The notes beneath the pieces are model-generated. The model did not search any database and was not told the origin of the DNA. It saw nothing but the letters and a program-made list of their open reading frames with translations. A stretch of DNA of 64,000 bases from contig NZ_PSSX01000013.1 of NCBI RefSeq assembly GCF_002933275.1, positions 1-64,000 on the forward strand. The letters run 5' to 3'. Shown piece after piece: positions 53,969-61,934 of the stretch. The translations under genes were made by a program, and so were the position numbers. The first letter of the stretch is position 1, and every line of letters begins with the position of its first letter. Source of the stretch: Marinobacter maroccanus. Its GTDB lineage: Bacteria > Pseudomonadota > Gammaproteobacteria > Pseudomonadales > Oleiphilaceae.

Positions 53969-54065
53969 GTAAGCGTCCGGCCATCACTCCTTGTCAGGAA
54001 CGGTCGGCCTCCAATATTGGAGTAATACATTCATCAATGTCGTTGCTCTTCTGGCAACTCGAATA
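53969..54065 (-). mobile_element. Relic of the left end of a second IS66 element
   Basis: From GTAAGCGTCCGG at 53969 the sequence follows the left end of the complete IS66 (51295 onward) for about 97 bases: CATCAC-CCTTGTCAGG, GTCGGC-TCCA and GTTG-TCTTCTG are shared, with scattered changes. It covers the terminal repeat and the last codons of a tnpC gene. The rest of that element is gone. Confidence 0.8.
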
Positions 54066-54187
54066 CCGCCGACTAATAACTCCTGGCTACCGAACCTTGT
54101 GACCGTGTCGATACACGCTCGGTCCGCGGTGCCGTCTCCCGCAACCGACGAACCCAGAGCTCAGCTGACTCCTCATCGCCCGCAGCC

Positions 54188-55690
54188 TCAGCCGCTTGGG
54201 CGCGTGTTATAACGTTGCGGCCAGGTGCGATCCGAACTTCCGTAGGCAAGCAGCGCCTCAACCGGACGATCAAGGGCAACCAACAGACCTCCAAGAGCCT
54301 CGTACGGTGGCAGTAACGCACCGGGGGTAACCGGATGCTTCTCAACGCTGGCCTCCAACTCTCCAGCCGACCGCATAAGCTTGATGGCCATCTCGGGATT
54401 ACCCTCGGCCTTAGCGATCCAGCCAGCCAGAATCCGGCGGTCTACTTCAACGTAGGTTGAGAAACGTTGGTCTGCACCGGATTTCGCCTTTTCCACCAGA
54501 GTCGCCAACCGCTGTTCTGCTTCGCGTGCGCCTTTCAGGTCATCCGTGTGCACAGCGCCCAGGCCCCGCGCAAACGTAATCAAACCAGCCGGCCAGGGAA
54601 ACCGCTCCCAGTTGATCGCTTCTGACTGATAGGGAGAGAGTGCCGCAGCCGCTTCCCAGTCATGGGCTTCAACAGCCAGCCTTGCCGGAATGGAGGCTTG
54701 ATGAAACACCCCAGGAAAGTTCGCCTGATGAGGGCCATTGGCCTGCGCTTCCGCCCATACGCTCCGTGCTGCGCTGTCTTCACCCCGTTGGAGATGACCA
54801 TAAACCAGATAATCCAGCGCATGGATGTAGTGGAATGATTTGGCACCGTCTGCGACGTGGTTCACTGCTACCTCAGCCGAGCGGCGATTCCATTCAATTA
54901 CTTTGGGCCAATCTCCGAGCCGGACATAGATGTGGGAAGGCATATGCAGCGCATGAGGCACATCTGGGGCAATCGCCCCATACGAAGCAACGATTTCAGT
55001 GGCATTGCCTGCTCGGCCATCCGCATCCGTGGAATGGATCGTGTAATGAACCGCTCCGGGATGAGTAGGCTCGGTTTTCCAGGCTTCACGCAATACCTGT
55101 TCGGCTTCGTCGAGCACCGCCTTCGGGTCATTGGGAGACAGCGACGGTGTCATCCGCGACAACGCGTAAAGCGAGGCAACGTCTAGATCGTCAGGATACG
55201 CCCGATAGGTTTCCTCCATGCCTTTGGTCCAACCCGCTAAGCGCTCACTGACCATATCGGTTTCAGGATCGAAGAAGGCTCCCGTGGCCTCAATCAGCGA
55301 TTTTTCGCGCGGATCTTTTGCAGCTGCACGGGCTTTCTGAATGGCCTCCCGGCCACGAGCAATATCGGCGGCTCCAGGGATGGTGCCCCACAAGGGCTGG
55401 AACAGCGTGGTAGCGATTCCCCAGTGGGCCATGGCACAGCCGGGCTCAGTCTGAACAACCGCCTCAAATTCGGATCGGGCCTGGGTGTACATCATGTGAT
55501 GCATCATCCCCAGCGCATGATCCACATCCGCACGCACCGCCTCTGCACAGTTGACCTGAAAGTTGACGGTACCGATGGAGTTGCCAGCGCTGGCCGTATC
55601 CGCATCGTTCATGGTTTCCTGGTCCGCGATTGCGGGAAAAGCTAGGCCTAGGGAGGAGAAAAGAACAGCAAAGCGAAGTGAAGATTTCAT
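54188..55690 (-). CDS. Exported TPR-repeat protein, C-terminus frameshifted
   Basis: A 500-residue protein with a signal peptide (about 1-23, ending PAIADQ). It consists of tetratricopeptide-like helical hairpins, e.g. MYTQARSEFEAVVQTEPGCA and GAVHYTIHSTDADGRAGNAT, and a conserved ALHMPSHIYVRLGDWPKVIE block known from periplasmic TPR proteins of unknown function. The frame ends abruptly in TWPQRYNTRPSG; the +1 frame continues with RAQAAEAAGDEESAELWVRR to a stop at 54073, a natural TPR ending. So a small deletion near 54200 has probably replaced the last 40 or so residues. The decayed IS66 end lies just beyond. Confidence 0.82.
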   Translation of the reverse strand: MKSSLRFAVLFSSLGLAFPAIADQETMNDADTASAGNSIGTVNFQVNCAEAVRADVDHALGMMHHMMYTQARSEFEAVVQTEPGCAMAHWGIATTLFQPLWGTIPGAADIARGREAIQKARAAAKDPREKSLIEATGAFFDPETDMVSERLAGWTKGMEETYRAYPDDLDVASLYALSRMTPSLSPNDPKAVLDEAEQVLREAWKTEPTHPGAVHYTIHSTDADGRAGNATEIVASYGAIAPDVPHALHMPSHIYVRLGDWPKVIEWNRRSAEVAVNHVADGAKSFHYIHALDYLVYGHLQRGEDSAARSVWAEAQANGPHQANFPGVFHQASIPARLAVEAHDWEAAAALSPYQSEAINWERFPWPAGLITFARGLGAVHTDDLKGAREAEQRLATLVEKAKSGADQRFSTYVEVDRRILAGWIAKAEGNPEMAIKLMRSAGELEASVEKHPVTPGALLPPYEALGGLLVALDRPVEALLAYGSSDRTWPQRYNTRPSG

Positions 55691-56150
55691 AGCGAGACTC
55701 CAGTATCCATATTGCTGGTGGAGCCGGCATGACGTAAGGCGATCAGGAACTGACTACAGAATACCAGGGACTGGTTCTGCATGCGCAGCTTGAATCTTTT
55801 AAGCTACGCTCATTCTGGTTGCTTAACCAGCGGAACCTTCCGAGAAAACGACAAAGCAAATTTTAACGTCGAGCACAGCATTTGATTCTGGAGTTGTGCT
55901 GAGGGCTCCAAGGAAAGCGCATTGGGCTCGTATGGCCCTACTACACCTACCTCTTCTTAGTACTACTCACTATCAGAAAAATACGACTCAACATAGACTT
56001 ACGACAAGCAGGGCACATGTATTCAACGGGTGCGGCCTTTTTTGCGGGTACTAGTGCTTTTAGCTACATCTTCTCTGGTTGTTGGAACTGCTTTATTATG
56101 TCGGTGAGGTGGGTAAAAATTAACCAAGCTTATAATCAGAGGGTGAGACT
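55691..56150. other. Intergenic stretch between divergent genes
   Basis: 460 bases between the TPR-protein gene and the next plus-strand gene. Apart from a small CTGGTT/AACCAG palindrome near 55815, I see no repeat, RNA gene or protein-coding frame. It should hold both divergent promoters, which I could not place with confidence. Confidence 0.4.
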
Positions 56151-56648
56151 ATGGAACATGCTTCTGATTTAAAACCAAGCCTCTCTGAAAGTTTTTCATC
56201 TCCAGTTTCAAGTCACGCGTTTGTTTGGCTCGTGATTCCGCTGTTTTTTTTCGCCATATCGCATTACTCGCTCGCTGAGGACCTGACTCCAGTGCCTATG
56301 GCGTCGTTGGATGGGAAAGCCTTCAAGAGCAAGCTCGGGCCGGTGGGGAAGCCCATGGACGTCGACGACATCCTAGTTTTCGAAGACGGCCAGTTCGTAT
56401 CTAAGGAGTGCGAGAGGCGCTGCGGCTATGCAAAGGTCGATTACTGGGTGAGAAGGGCTCAGGATGGCGCTATTGAGATGCGAGCAGACGTGCCGTGCAC
56501 CGAGTCTGACGCGATGATGCACTGGCGGGGTACCGTGCGCGAGGACAATATCGAAGGCTCCTTTACGTGGGTAAACAAGCGTTGGTACTGGGACTTTGAA
56601 AAAGAGTTCTGGTTCAAGGGTCGGTTGGTGGAGACCGACAATCCATGA
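56151..56648 (+). CDS. Hypothetical exported protein
   Basis: 165 residues, no family recognised. A late signal-anchor helix (about 24-42, FVWLVIPLFFFAISHYSLAE) with a cleavage-like site is preceded by a 20-residue polar leader. The mature part has a conserved-looking Cys pair (SKECERRCGY) and a third Cys (DVPCTES), and is rich in Trp and Tyr near the C-terminus (WYWDFEKEFWF), suggesting a small lipocalin-like or beta fold. AGAGGG lies about 9 bases before the ATG. The next gene starts within its last codon (ATGA overlap), so the two are one operon. Confidence 0.75.
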   Translation: MEHASDLKPSLSESFSSPVSSHAFVWLVIPLFFFAISHYSLAEDLTPVPMASLDGKAFKSKLGPVGKPMDVDDILVFEDGQFVSKECERRCGYAKVDYWVRRAQDGAIEMRADVPCTESDAMMHWRGTVREDNIEGSFTWVNKRWYWDFEKEFWFKGRLVETDNP

Positions 56649-57325
56649 TCCGGCCGGCCATGTCAGCCGAGCGACGTTTGGCAGGGCTACTGAAGCTTTC
56701 GATTCTGATCGGAATTATTGTCGGGGGCAACCTGCTGACGCGGGGCGTTATTGATGGCCTGGACGTGGATATTCGGCCATCAAACGAGCCCATGCTGCAT
56801 AACCTCATCATGACCTCCATGGCCGCTTACATTCTTTTGATGGCGCTGCCGTTCGTGCCTGGTGTTGAGATCGGGCTGGCATTGATGATGATCCTCGGGC
56901 CTGAGATCGTGCCCTTGGTGTATGGATGCACTCTGACTTCTCTTTGTCTGGCCTTTCTCGTTGGACGGTTTTTACCGGAAAAGAGTCTCACCCGGTTTTT
57001 GCGAGAAGTGCATCTCGTCCGGGCGGCTACGTTTTTGGAGACTTTCCACGGGCTCGATACCGGACAAAGACTGGCTCGTCTGACTGAAAAATCACCTCAG
57101 AGATGGGTGCCGTGGCTCTTGAAGCACCGTTACATCACTCTGATGCTCGCCATCAACCTCCCGGGCAACATAGTTCTGGGAGGGGGTGGTGGGCTGGCGT
57201 TAGCGGCCGGAATGAGCAGGATGTTTCCCATTCACCGCTTCATACTGGTTGTGGCGGTTGCGATTTCACCGTTGCCGCTGTTTCTGATGGTAGTCGGAGA
57301 TAGAATTGCCAATTGGCCGATTTAA
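56645..57325 (+). CDS. Multi-pass membrane protein, VTT/DedA-like
   Basis: 226 residues with about five hydrophobic segments. LMALPFVPGVEIGLALMMIL followed by GPEIVPLVYGCTLTSLCLAF and the VGRFLPE turn resembles the SNARE-associated (VTT/DedA/TMEM64) fold, a family of lipid-scramblase-like proteins; the LAINLPGNIVLGGGGGLALA segment fits the second re-entrant part. The family call is moderate. It overlaps the exported-protein gene by four bases, suggesting a joint envelope function. Confidence 0.75.
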   Translation: MIRPAMSAERRLAGLLKLSILIGIIVGGNLLTRGVIDGLDVDIRPSNEPMLHNLIMTSMAAYILLMALPFVPGVEIGLALMMILGPEIVPLVYGCTLTSLCLAFLVGRFLPEKSLTRFLREVHLVRAATFLETFHGLDTGQRLARLTEKSPQRWVPWLLKHRYITLMLAINLPGNIVLGGGGGLALAAGMSRMFPIHRFILVVAVAISPLPLFLMVVGDRIANWPI

Positions 57326-57825
57326 GTAGATCTCGGTTGAATAGGAGTAAACATGTCGCGGATTGTAAATCCGACTGTCTTATCTAGGCGGCTGAGCGAT
57401 GCGCTGCAGGCGTTACCGCACCATCTGAATATTGGCTTTGCGAACGCCCGCATCCAAGGCAATACCCTAAACAAAAGCGAACATTCGGATCTCACGCGTT
57501 TTGGTCTATTTTCAGCCGTCGAGAGGTCTGAGTGATCGCCGATCGATTATGGAAAATCGGAATCTGATGGTAGAAAAACTTAGCACAGGAAACTCAAACC
57601 GGTTCTAGCCCCTAGTACCAGGTGTGCGACACGTGCAGGAAGGCTCAACAATCACGAACACCAAGTGAAGTATGGCGGGCACTTATGGGAGAGTTCGAGA
57701 AGTGTGCATCGCCTACAGAAGGCTTTTAATTAGAAAACCGTTACAAATCCTGACGGAAAAGGCCTTTTTGAATGAGTATATTGTCCCCGGGTTTTGGAAC
57801 TCTGCCTCAGGGATGAAATTACACC
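57326..57825. other. Intergenic stretch with a repeat copy
   Basis: 500 bases with no credible gene. An open frame at 57353-57535 is almost entirely made of the palindromic repeat and is rejected. The remainder has no recognised signal beyond the leader of the globin gene. Confidence 0.45.
57423..57486. repeat. Dispersed palindromic repeat, full copy B
   Basis: Arms GAATATTGGCTTT (57427-57439) and AAAGCGAACATTC (57474-57486) are complementary at 11 of 13 positions. The middle shares CCCGCATC and AGGCAATACC with full copy A at 3436-3498, so the whole 64-base unit, not just the arms, is conserved. Confidence 0.8.
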
Positions 57826-58218
57826 ATGAATAATACAGACCTTGTTTTTCAAAGCTACGGACGCTGCTGCCGTAATGACGCCTTCTTCATCGATTTCTAT
57901 GATTACTTCATGTCCAGTTCGGAAGTAATCAAAAATCGTTTCATCAACACTGACATGGCAGCGCAAAGACATCTGCTTCGTAATGGAATCATGCAACTGA
58001 TCCTCCATGCCAGAGGCATGTCAGACCGCAAGTTACGCGCTTTGGGCGAGAGTCATAACAGGAATCACTACGACATCAAGCCGGAATGGTACGACCTCTG
58101 GTTGAGCTCTTTGCTTAAAACCGTTCGCAAGCATGATCCCGAGCATACGCAAACACTTGAAAGCGCCTGGGTTGAGGTCCTGACCCCCGGTATTCAGTTG
58201 ATCAAGGGCGCTTATTGA
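57826..58218 (+). CDS. Single-domain bacterial globin
   Basis: A 130-residue haem protein. The pattern fits bacterial globins: Phe in FYDYFMSSS (helix A/B), the CD-region Phe39 (KNRFINTD), and the proximal His77 in LGESHNRNH followed by IKPEWYDLWLSSLLKTV and DPEHTQTLESAW. It probably binds O2, NO or a similar gas. It ends only 3 bases from the converging PAS-GGDEF gene, so the transcripts must overlap. Its location among c-di-GMP genes, one with a FixL-like PAS, hints at gas signalling. The ribosome site is weak. Confidence 0.85.
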   Translation: MNNTDLVFQSYGRCCRNDAFFIDFYDYFMSSSEVIKNRFINTDMAAQRHLLRNGIMQLILHARGMSDRKLRALGESHNRNHYDIKPEWYDLWLSSLLKTVRKHDPEHTQTLESAWVEVLTPGIQLIKGAY

Positions 58219-58221
58219 GCT

Positions 58222-59496
58222 TCACAACTCCCTGAGCATCAATCTATTGCGACCTGACCTCTTCGCCTCGTAAAGAGATTGATCACACTGCGCCAGCAAT
58301 TCTGATATATCCGAGACTTGTCGACTGTGGCAACCTACAATTCCGGCACTGATGGTTATCTGGATATGTTCTTTATCAGACGCTCTGAATCGTAGGGCTT
58401 CCAGCGTTTCTCTGAGCCCTTCTGCGAGAATATGAGCATCTGAAATTTCCGTGTGCGGCATCAAAATCAAGAATTCTTCCCCACCGGTTCTGGCAAAGAT
58501 ATCCGTTTTTCTGATACGGGCCGAAACAATGTCGGAAAACCGTTTAAGTACGTCATCTCCGATTAGATGACCGTAGGTGTCATTCACGGCTTTAAAGTGA
58601 TCAATATCCATTGAGATCAGAGAGAAGGCGCTGCCATGTCGGGCATGATTGGCGAGCTGTGACTCAAGCTCTGCAAGCACATAGCGACGGTTATATGCCC
58701 CCGTGAGCTCATCAATCGTCGAGAGCCGTTGAAGCTCTTCTTCCAGTTTTTTCTGATCGTCAATACTGATTACCATCCCGTGCCAGGTGACCGTTCCATC
58801 CGTTTCACGTTCAGGCTGAGCAATGCCTCTCATCCATTTGGATGTACCATCCACGAGCACTCGATAATCGCAGACCCATTGGCAAAGTGACTCGTAGGAG
58901 TACTCGATCGTATCCTTGACCACCTCAAGATCATCAGGATGGATCACTTCGAAAATACTCTCAGGACGCTCCATTCCGACTTCAGGTGGGAAGCCGTAAA
59001 AATCCTCTGTTTTACGGCTGATATATGGATAGTAGTAGGTTCCATCCGGCTCCATCACGAACGAGTAGATGATACCTGGCAAGGATTCGGCTAACTGCGA
59101 CAGTTGATGCTGAGTTTGCTTCTGCTGGGTAACGTCGAGGTGGGTACCAACAATCCATGGGCCATCCAAATCTTCATCTCTGAAAACCATGCCCCTGGCG
59201 TGAATAAACCGCCAACTTCCATCCTTGTGTCGCATACGGAGCACAGACTCGTAACTTTCATCTTCTGCCTGAAGCACCCTCTCAATTTTCGCTTGCGCGG
59301 CCCTTCTGTCATGCGGATGAGTGAGGTTTTCCCAGGTCTTGATGGAAATGGGTTCCAAATCAGAGGGCTCGTATCCCAGCATCTGGGCCCAACGTTCATT
59401 GATAACCAATTCGCCGGATTGGACATGCCATTCCCAAGTACCAGCGCGTGTACCCTCCAGTATCGCCGTCAGGCGGGTCTCAGCAGAAACTTTCAT
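58222..59496 (-). CDS. PAS-PAS-GGDEF diguanylate cyclase
   Basis: A 424-residue soluble c-di-GMP synthase. The first PAS (about 5-120; GTRAGTWEWHVQSGELVINE) and second PAS (about 125-245; SLPGIIYSFVMEPDGTYYYP) are of the PAS_3 type. The GGDEF domain (about 255-420) has DELTGAYNRRYVL, MDIDHFKAVND, TGGEEFLIL and an RxxD inhibitory site (RKTD), all intact. A decayed copy lies at 28346-29094 on the opposite strand. It converges with the globin gene, and on its own strand it follows a GAF-GGDEF-EAL gene after 62 bases. Confidence 0.93.
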   Translation of the reverse strand: MKVSAETRLTAILEGTRAGTWEWHVQSGELVINERWAQMLGYEPSDLEPISIKTWENLTHPHDRRAAQAKIERVLQAEDESYESVLRMRHKDGSWRFIHARGMVFRDEDLDGPWIVGTHLDVTQQKQTQHQLSQLAESLPGIIYSFVMEPDGTYYYPYISRKTEDFYGFPPEVGMERPESIFEVIHPDDLEVVKDTIEYSYESLCQWVCDYRVLVDGTSKWMRGIAQPERETDGTVTWHGMVISIDDQKKLEEELQRLSTIDELTGAYNRRYVLAELESQLANHARHGSAFSLISMDIDHFKAVNDTYGHLIGDDVLKRFSDIVSARIRKTDIFARTGGEEFLILMPHTEISDAHILAEGLRETLEALRFRASDKEHIQITISAGIVGCHSRQVSDISELLAQCDQSLYEAKRSGRNRLMLREL

Positions 59497-59558
59497 AATT
59501 TTTCTTTCCCTGTCCCTCTCTCTGCACTCTGCCGTGCTGGCTTCTTGGTAAAAATCAA

Positions 59559-61913
59559 CTAAACCGACTTTCGAGTATTAAAGTCTTCGGCCCAAGCCAT
59601 CGCCTCAGAAAACGGCATAGGTCGCGCAAAATGGTATCCCTGACCTATGACACATCCCAATTGAAGAAGTTTATCCGCCGTCGCCTTATTTTCTATACCC
59701 TCTGCAATTACCCGTCTGCGGAAGTGCTTCGACAGCCCGATGATCGCCCCAACAATCATTTCGTCGTCTGGATCTTGGAGCATATCCGTCACAAAAGAAC
59801 GATCGATTTTGATTTCATCCGCAGGCAGTTTCCGGAAATAATCCAAGGACGAATAGCCCGTTCCGAAATCGTCCATCGAAACTTCGACTCCCAATGCACG
59901 GCACTCTGTTAGCAGGCGTATCACGCTACGGGCATCATCAAGTGCCGTCGTTTCTAAAATCTCTAGAATCAAACGAGGCCTCATGGCTTCATCAAGACCA
60001 GCGATGCTGCCTGCCAAATCGCCCAGGAAGTGGTCACTCAGAAAGTGAGAAGGACTGAGGTTTACACTGATGGAACAAGAGACTCCATGGTCTTGCCAAT
60101 ACCTTAAAAACCTGACGGCTTCATTGAGTACAAACCTTCCGACGGCAATGGCATATTCGGTATATTCCAGGTGCGGCAAAAACTGAATGGGTGTTAAAAG
60201 TCCTTCCTCAGGATGATTCCATCGAATCAGTGCCTCGAAGCCAAGGATAGATTGTTGCTCAATATTGATCTTGGGCTGAAGGAATAGCTCCAATTGACGC
60301 TTCTGGAGGGCTTCAGGTATCTGCTCAAGGATCTTGACGCGCTCTTTCCGGGTAACGTGTGTCTCCAGATCAAATATCTGGAACTGATTTTTGCCAGATT
60401 CTTTCGCGGCGTACATGGCTTGATCGGCATGGCGCATCAGCATGTCGCTGTCTGCATCGTCGCCCGGGTAAACGGTCACTCCCATACTACCGGACAACTC
60501 GAATCGGAATTGTCCGAACTGGATGGGTTCGCGAATTGCCTTCAGCATACGCTCATACACCTGATGACTATCGACATCACGGAGGATAGCCACGAACTCA
60601 TCGCCACCCAGGCGCGACACGATGTCGTGTTCCCTGATTGAGTTGCTCAGTCTGTCTGCAATGGTTTTAAGGGCATAGTCACCCACAGAGTGCCCGTGGT
60701 TATCATTGATATCCTTGAAGCCATCAAGATCCAGGAAGCAGACGGAAACAGACCCACTCCGCTTGTCTGCCTCTAATAACTCTTGCTCGAAAAGCTCGGT
60801 CAGCCGGCTGCGGTTGGGCAAGCCAGTAAGCGCATCATAGTTGGCAGCCCGCTCAAGCTTTCTGGCATGCTCCATTTTTTCCTGAAACAGGCGCTTACGT
60901 TCGATCAGCTGACCAACCGTTTGAAGCAACGGCTCCAGTTCGTGCGCAATTTTGTCGGAATAGGGGGTGGGCCGATTGGCCAAACCTACGAGGCCTATGT
61001 GCGCATCCCCCGAGAAGATGGGCACGCCTATGTACGAGGATATTGTCGGATGGCCATCTGGTAGGCCGCCTCTGCGTGGATCCGCAGAAAATTCATTGGA
61101 AACCACGATCTCTCCGGATAAGAGGGACGAGCCAATCAGGTTATCAAGGTTCTCGAAGGTCATCCCCCGCCTCTGCACCTGTTGGTAGAGAGCCTCCGTT
61201 TCCGCATTCCAGGCGAGATTGGTAATGGCACCAACTTTCAGGTAAGGGTCACCATTGGCGTGATGAAGTACTTCCCCGATAAAGCCGAACTGGCTGCTGG
61301 TTAAAACCAACAGATCGTTCAACATCAACTCAAAGGCAGCGCCCTGATCTTCATGTGTCAGAAAAATGTTCTGGGCACGGTGAATAGAGCGGCTCAGCTC
61401 GGATATTTTGACGTACTCATGATCTTCGCCCCGAACATAGGCATTTTCGAGTTCATCTTCCACCAGACTGGCTAGAGTTCTGAGTACATCCAACTCGAAC
61501 TCAGCGACTGCCCGGGGCTCGGGATCAATAATGCAGAGAGTCCCTATTTTGAAGCCACTGGGCTCTCTGACCGGCATCCCGGCATAGAATCGGATATAGG
61601 GGGCGCCTGTAACTAGCGGGTTATCATGAAACCGTGGATCGTTTTGCGCATCTTCGACGATTAGAATCTTGTCCTGCTGAATGGTGTGATCGCAGAACGC
61701 CATGTTTCTGGGAGTCTCATCAACATCCAGACCCTGCTTGGACTTGAACCACTGACGGTGCTCATCGACGAGCGTGAACATTGCGATTTCAACGTTGTAA
61801 AAACGTCGGGCGATCTTGGTGAGCTTTTCAAAACGCTCCTCAGGAGGCGTGTCTAGGATGCCAAGATTGCGCAATGCCTTTAGTCGTTGCTTTTCCAACC
61901 ACGAACCGGACAT
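59559..61913 (-). CDS. GAF-GAF-GGDEF-EAL dual-domain c-di-GMP enzyme
   Basis: A 784-residue soluble protein. The first GAF (about 20-165) has FTLVDEHRQWFKSKQGLDVD and CDHTIQQD, and the second (about 170-330) has GVPIFSGDAHIGLVGLANRP. GGDEF (about 345-505): DALTGLPNRSRL, LDLDGFKDIND, RLGGDEF with an RxxD site (REHD). EAL (about 515-770): [46 protein letters not shown]. Both active sites look complete, so the protein could make or degrade c-di-GMP depending on its GAF input. The gene follows the upstream GGDEF-EAL gene by 21 bases. Confidence 0.94.
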   Translation of the reverse strand: MSGSWLEKQRLKALRNLGILDTPPEERFEKLTKIARRFYNVEIAMFTLVDEHRQWFKSKQGLDVDETPRNMAFCDHTIQQDKILIVEDAQNDPRFHDNPLVTGAPYIRFYAGMPVREPSGFKIGTLCIIDPEPRAVAEFELDVLRTLASLVEDELENAYVRGEDHEYVKISELSRSIHRAQNIFLTHEDQGAAFELMLNDLLVLTSSQFGFIGEVLHHANGDPYLKVGAITNLAWNAETEALYQQVQRRGMTFENLDNLIGSSLLSGEIVVSNEFSADPRRGGLPDGHPTISSYIGVPIFSGDAHIGLVGLANRPTPYSDKIAHELEPLLQTVGQLIERKRLFQEKMEHARKLERAANYDALTGLPNRSRLTELFEQELLEADKRSGSVSVCFLDLDGFKDINDNHGHSVGDYALKTIADRLSNSIREHDIVSRLGGDEFVAILRDVDSHQVYERMLKAIREPIQFGQFRFELSGSMGVTVYPGDDADSDMLMRHADQAMYAAKESGKNQFQIFDLETHVTRKERVKILEQIPEALQKRQLELFLQPKINIEQQSILGFEALIRWNHPEEGLLTPIQFLPHLEYTEYAIAVGRFVLNEAVRFLRYWQDHGVSCSISVNLSPSHFLSDHFLGDLAGSIAGLDEAMRPRLILEILETTALDDARSVIRLLTECRALGVEVSMDDFGTGYSSLDYFRKLPADEIKIDRSFVTDMLQDPDDEMIVGAIIGLSKHFRRRVIAEGIENKATADKLLQLGCVIGQGYHFARPMPFSEAMAWAEDFNTRKSV

Positions 61914-61934
61914 AAAAACACTCGATTGCTTTTC

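Noticed and set aside
55815..55830. CTGGTT/AACCAG palindrome upstream of the TPR gene
   Set aside because: A six-base stem with no second copy and no placement that suggests an operator or terminator.
57353..57535. Plus-strand open frame of 60 codons
   Set aside because: Most of it is the palindromic repeat copy B; the reading frame is not kept in other copies and there is no family match.
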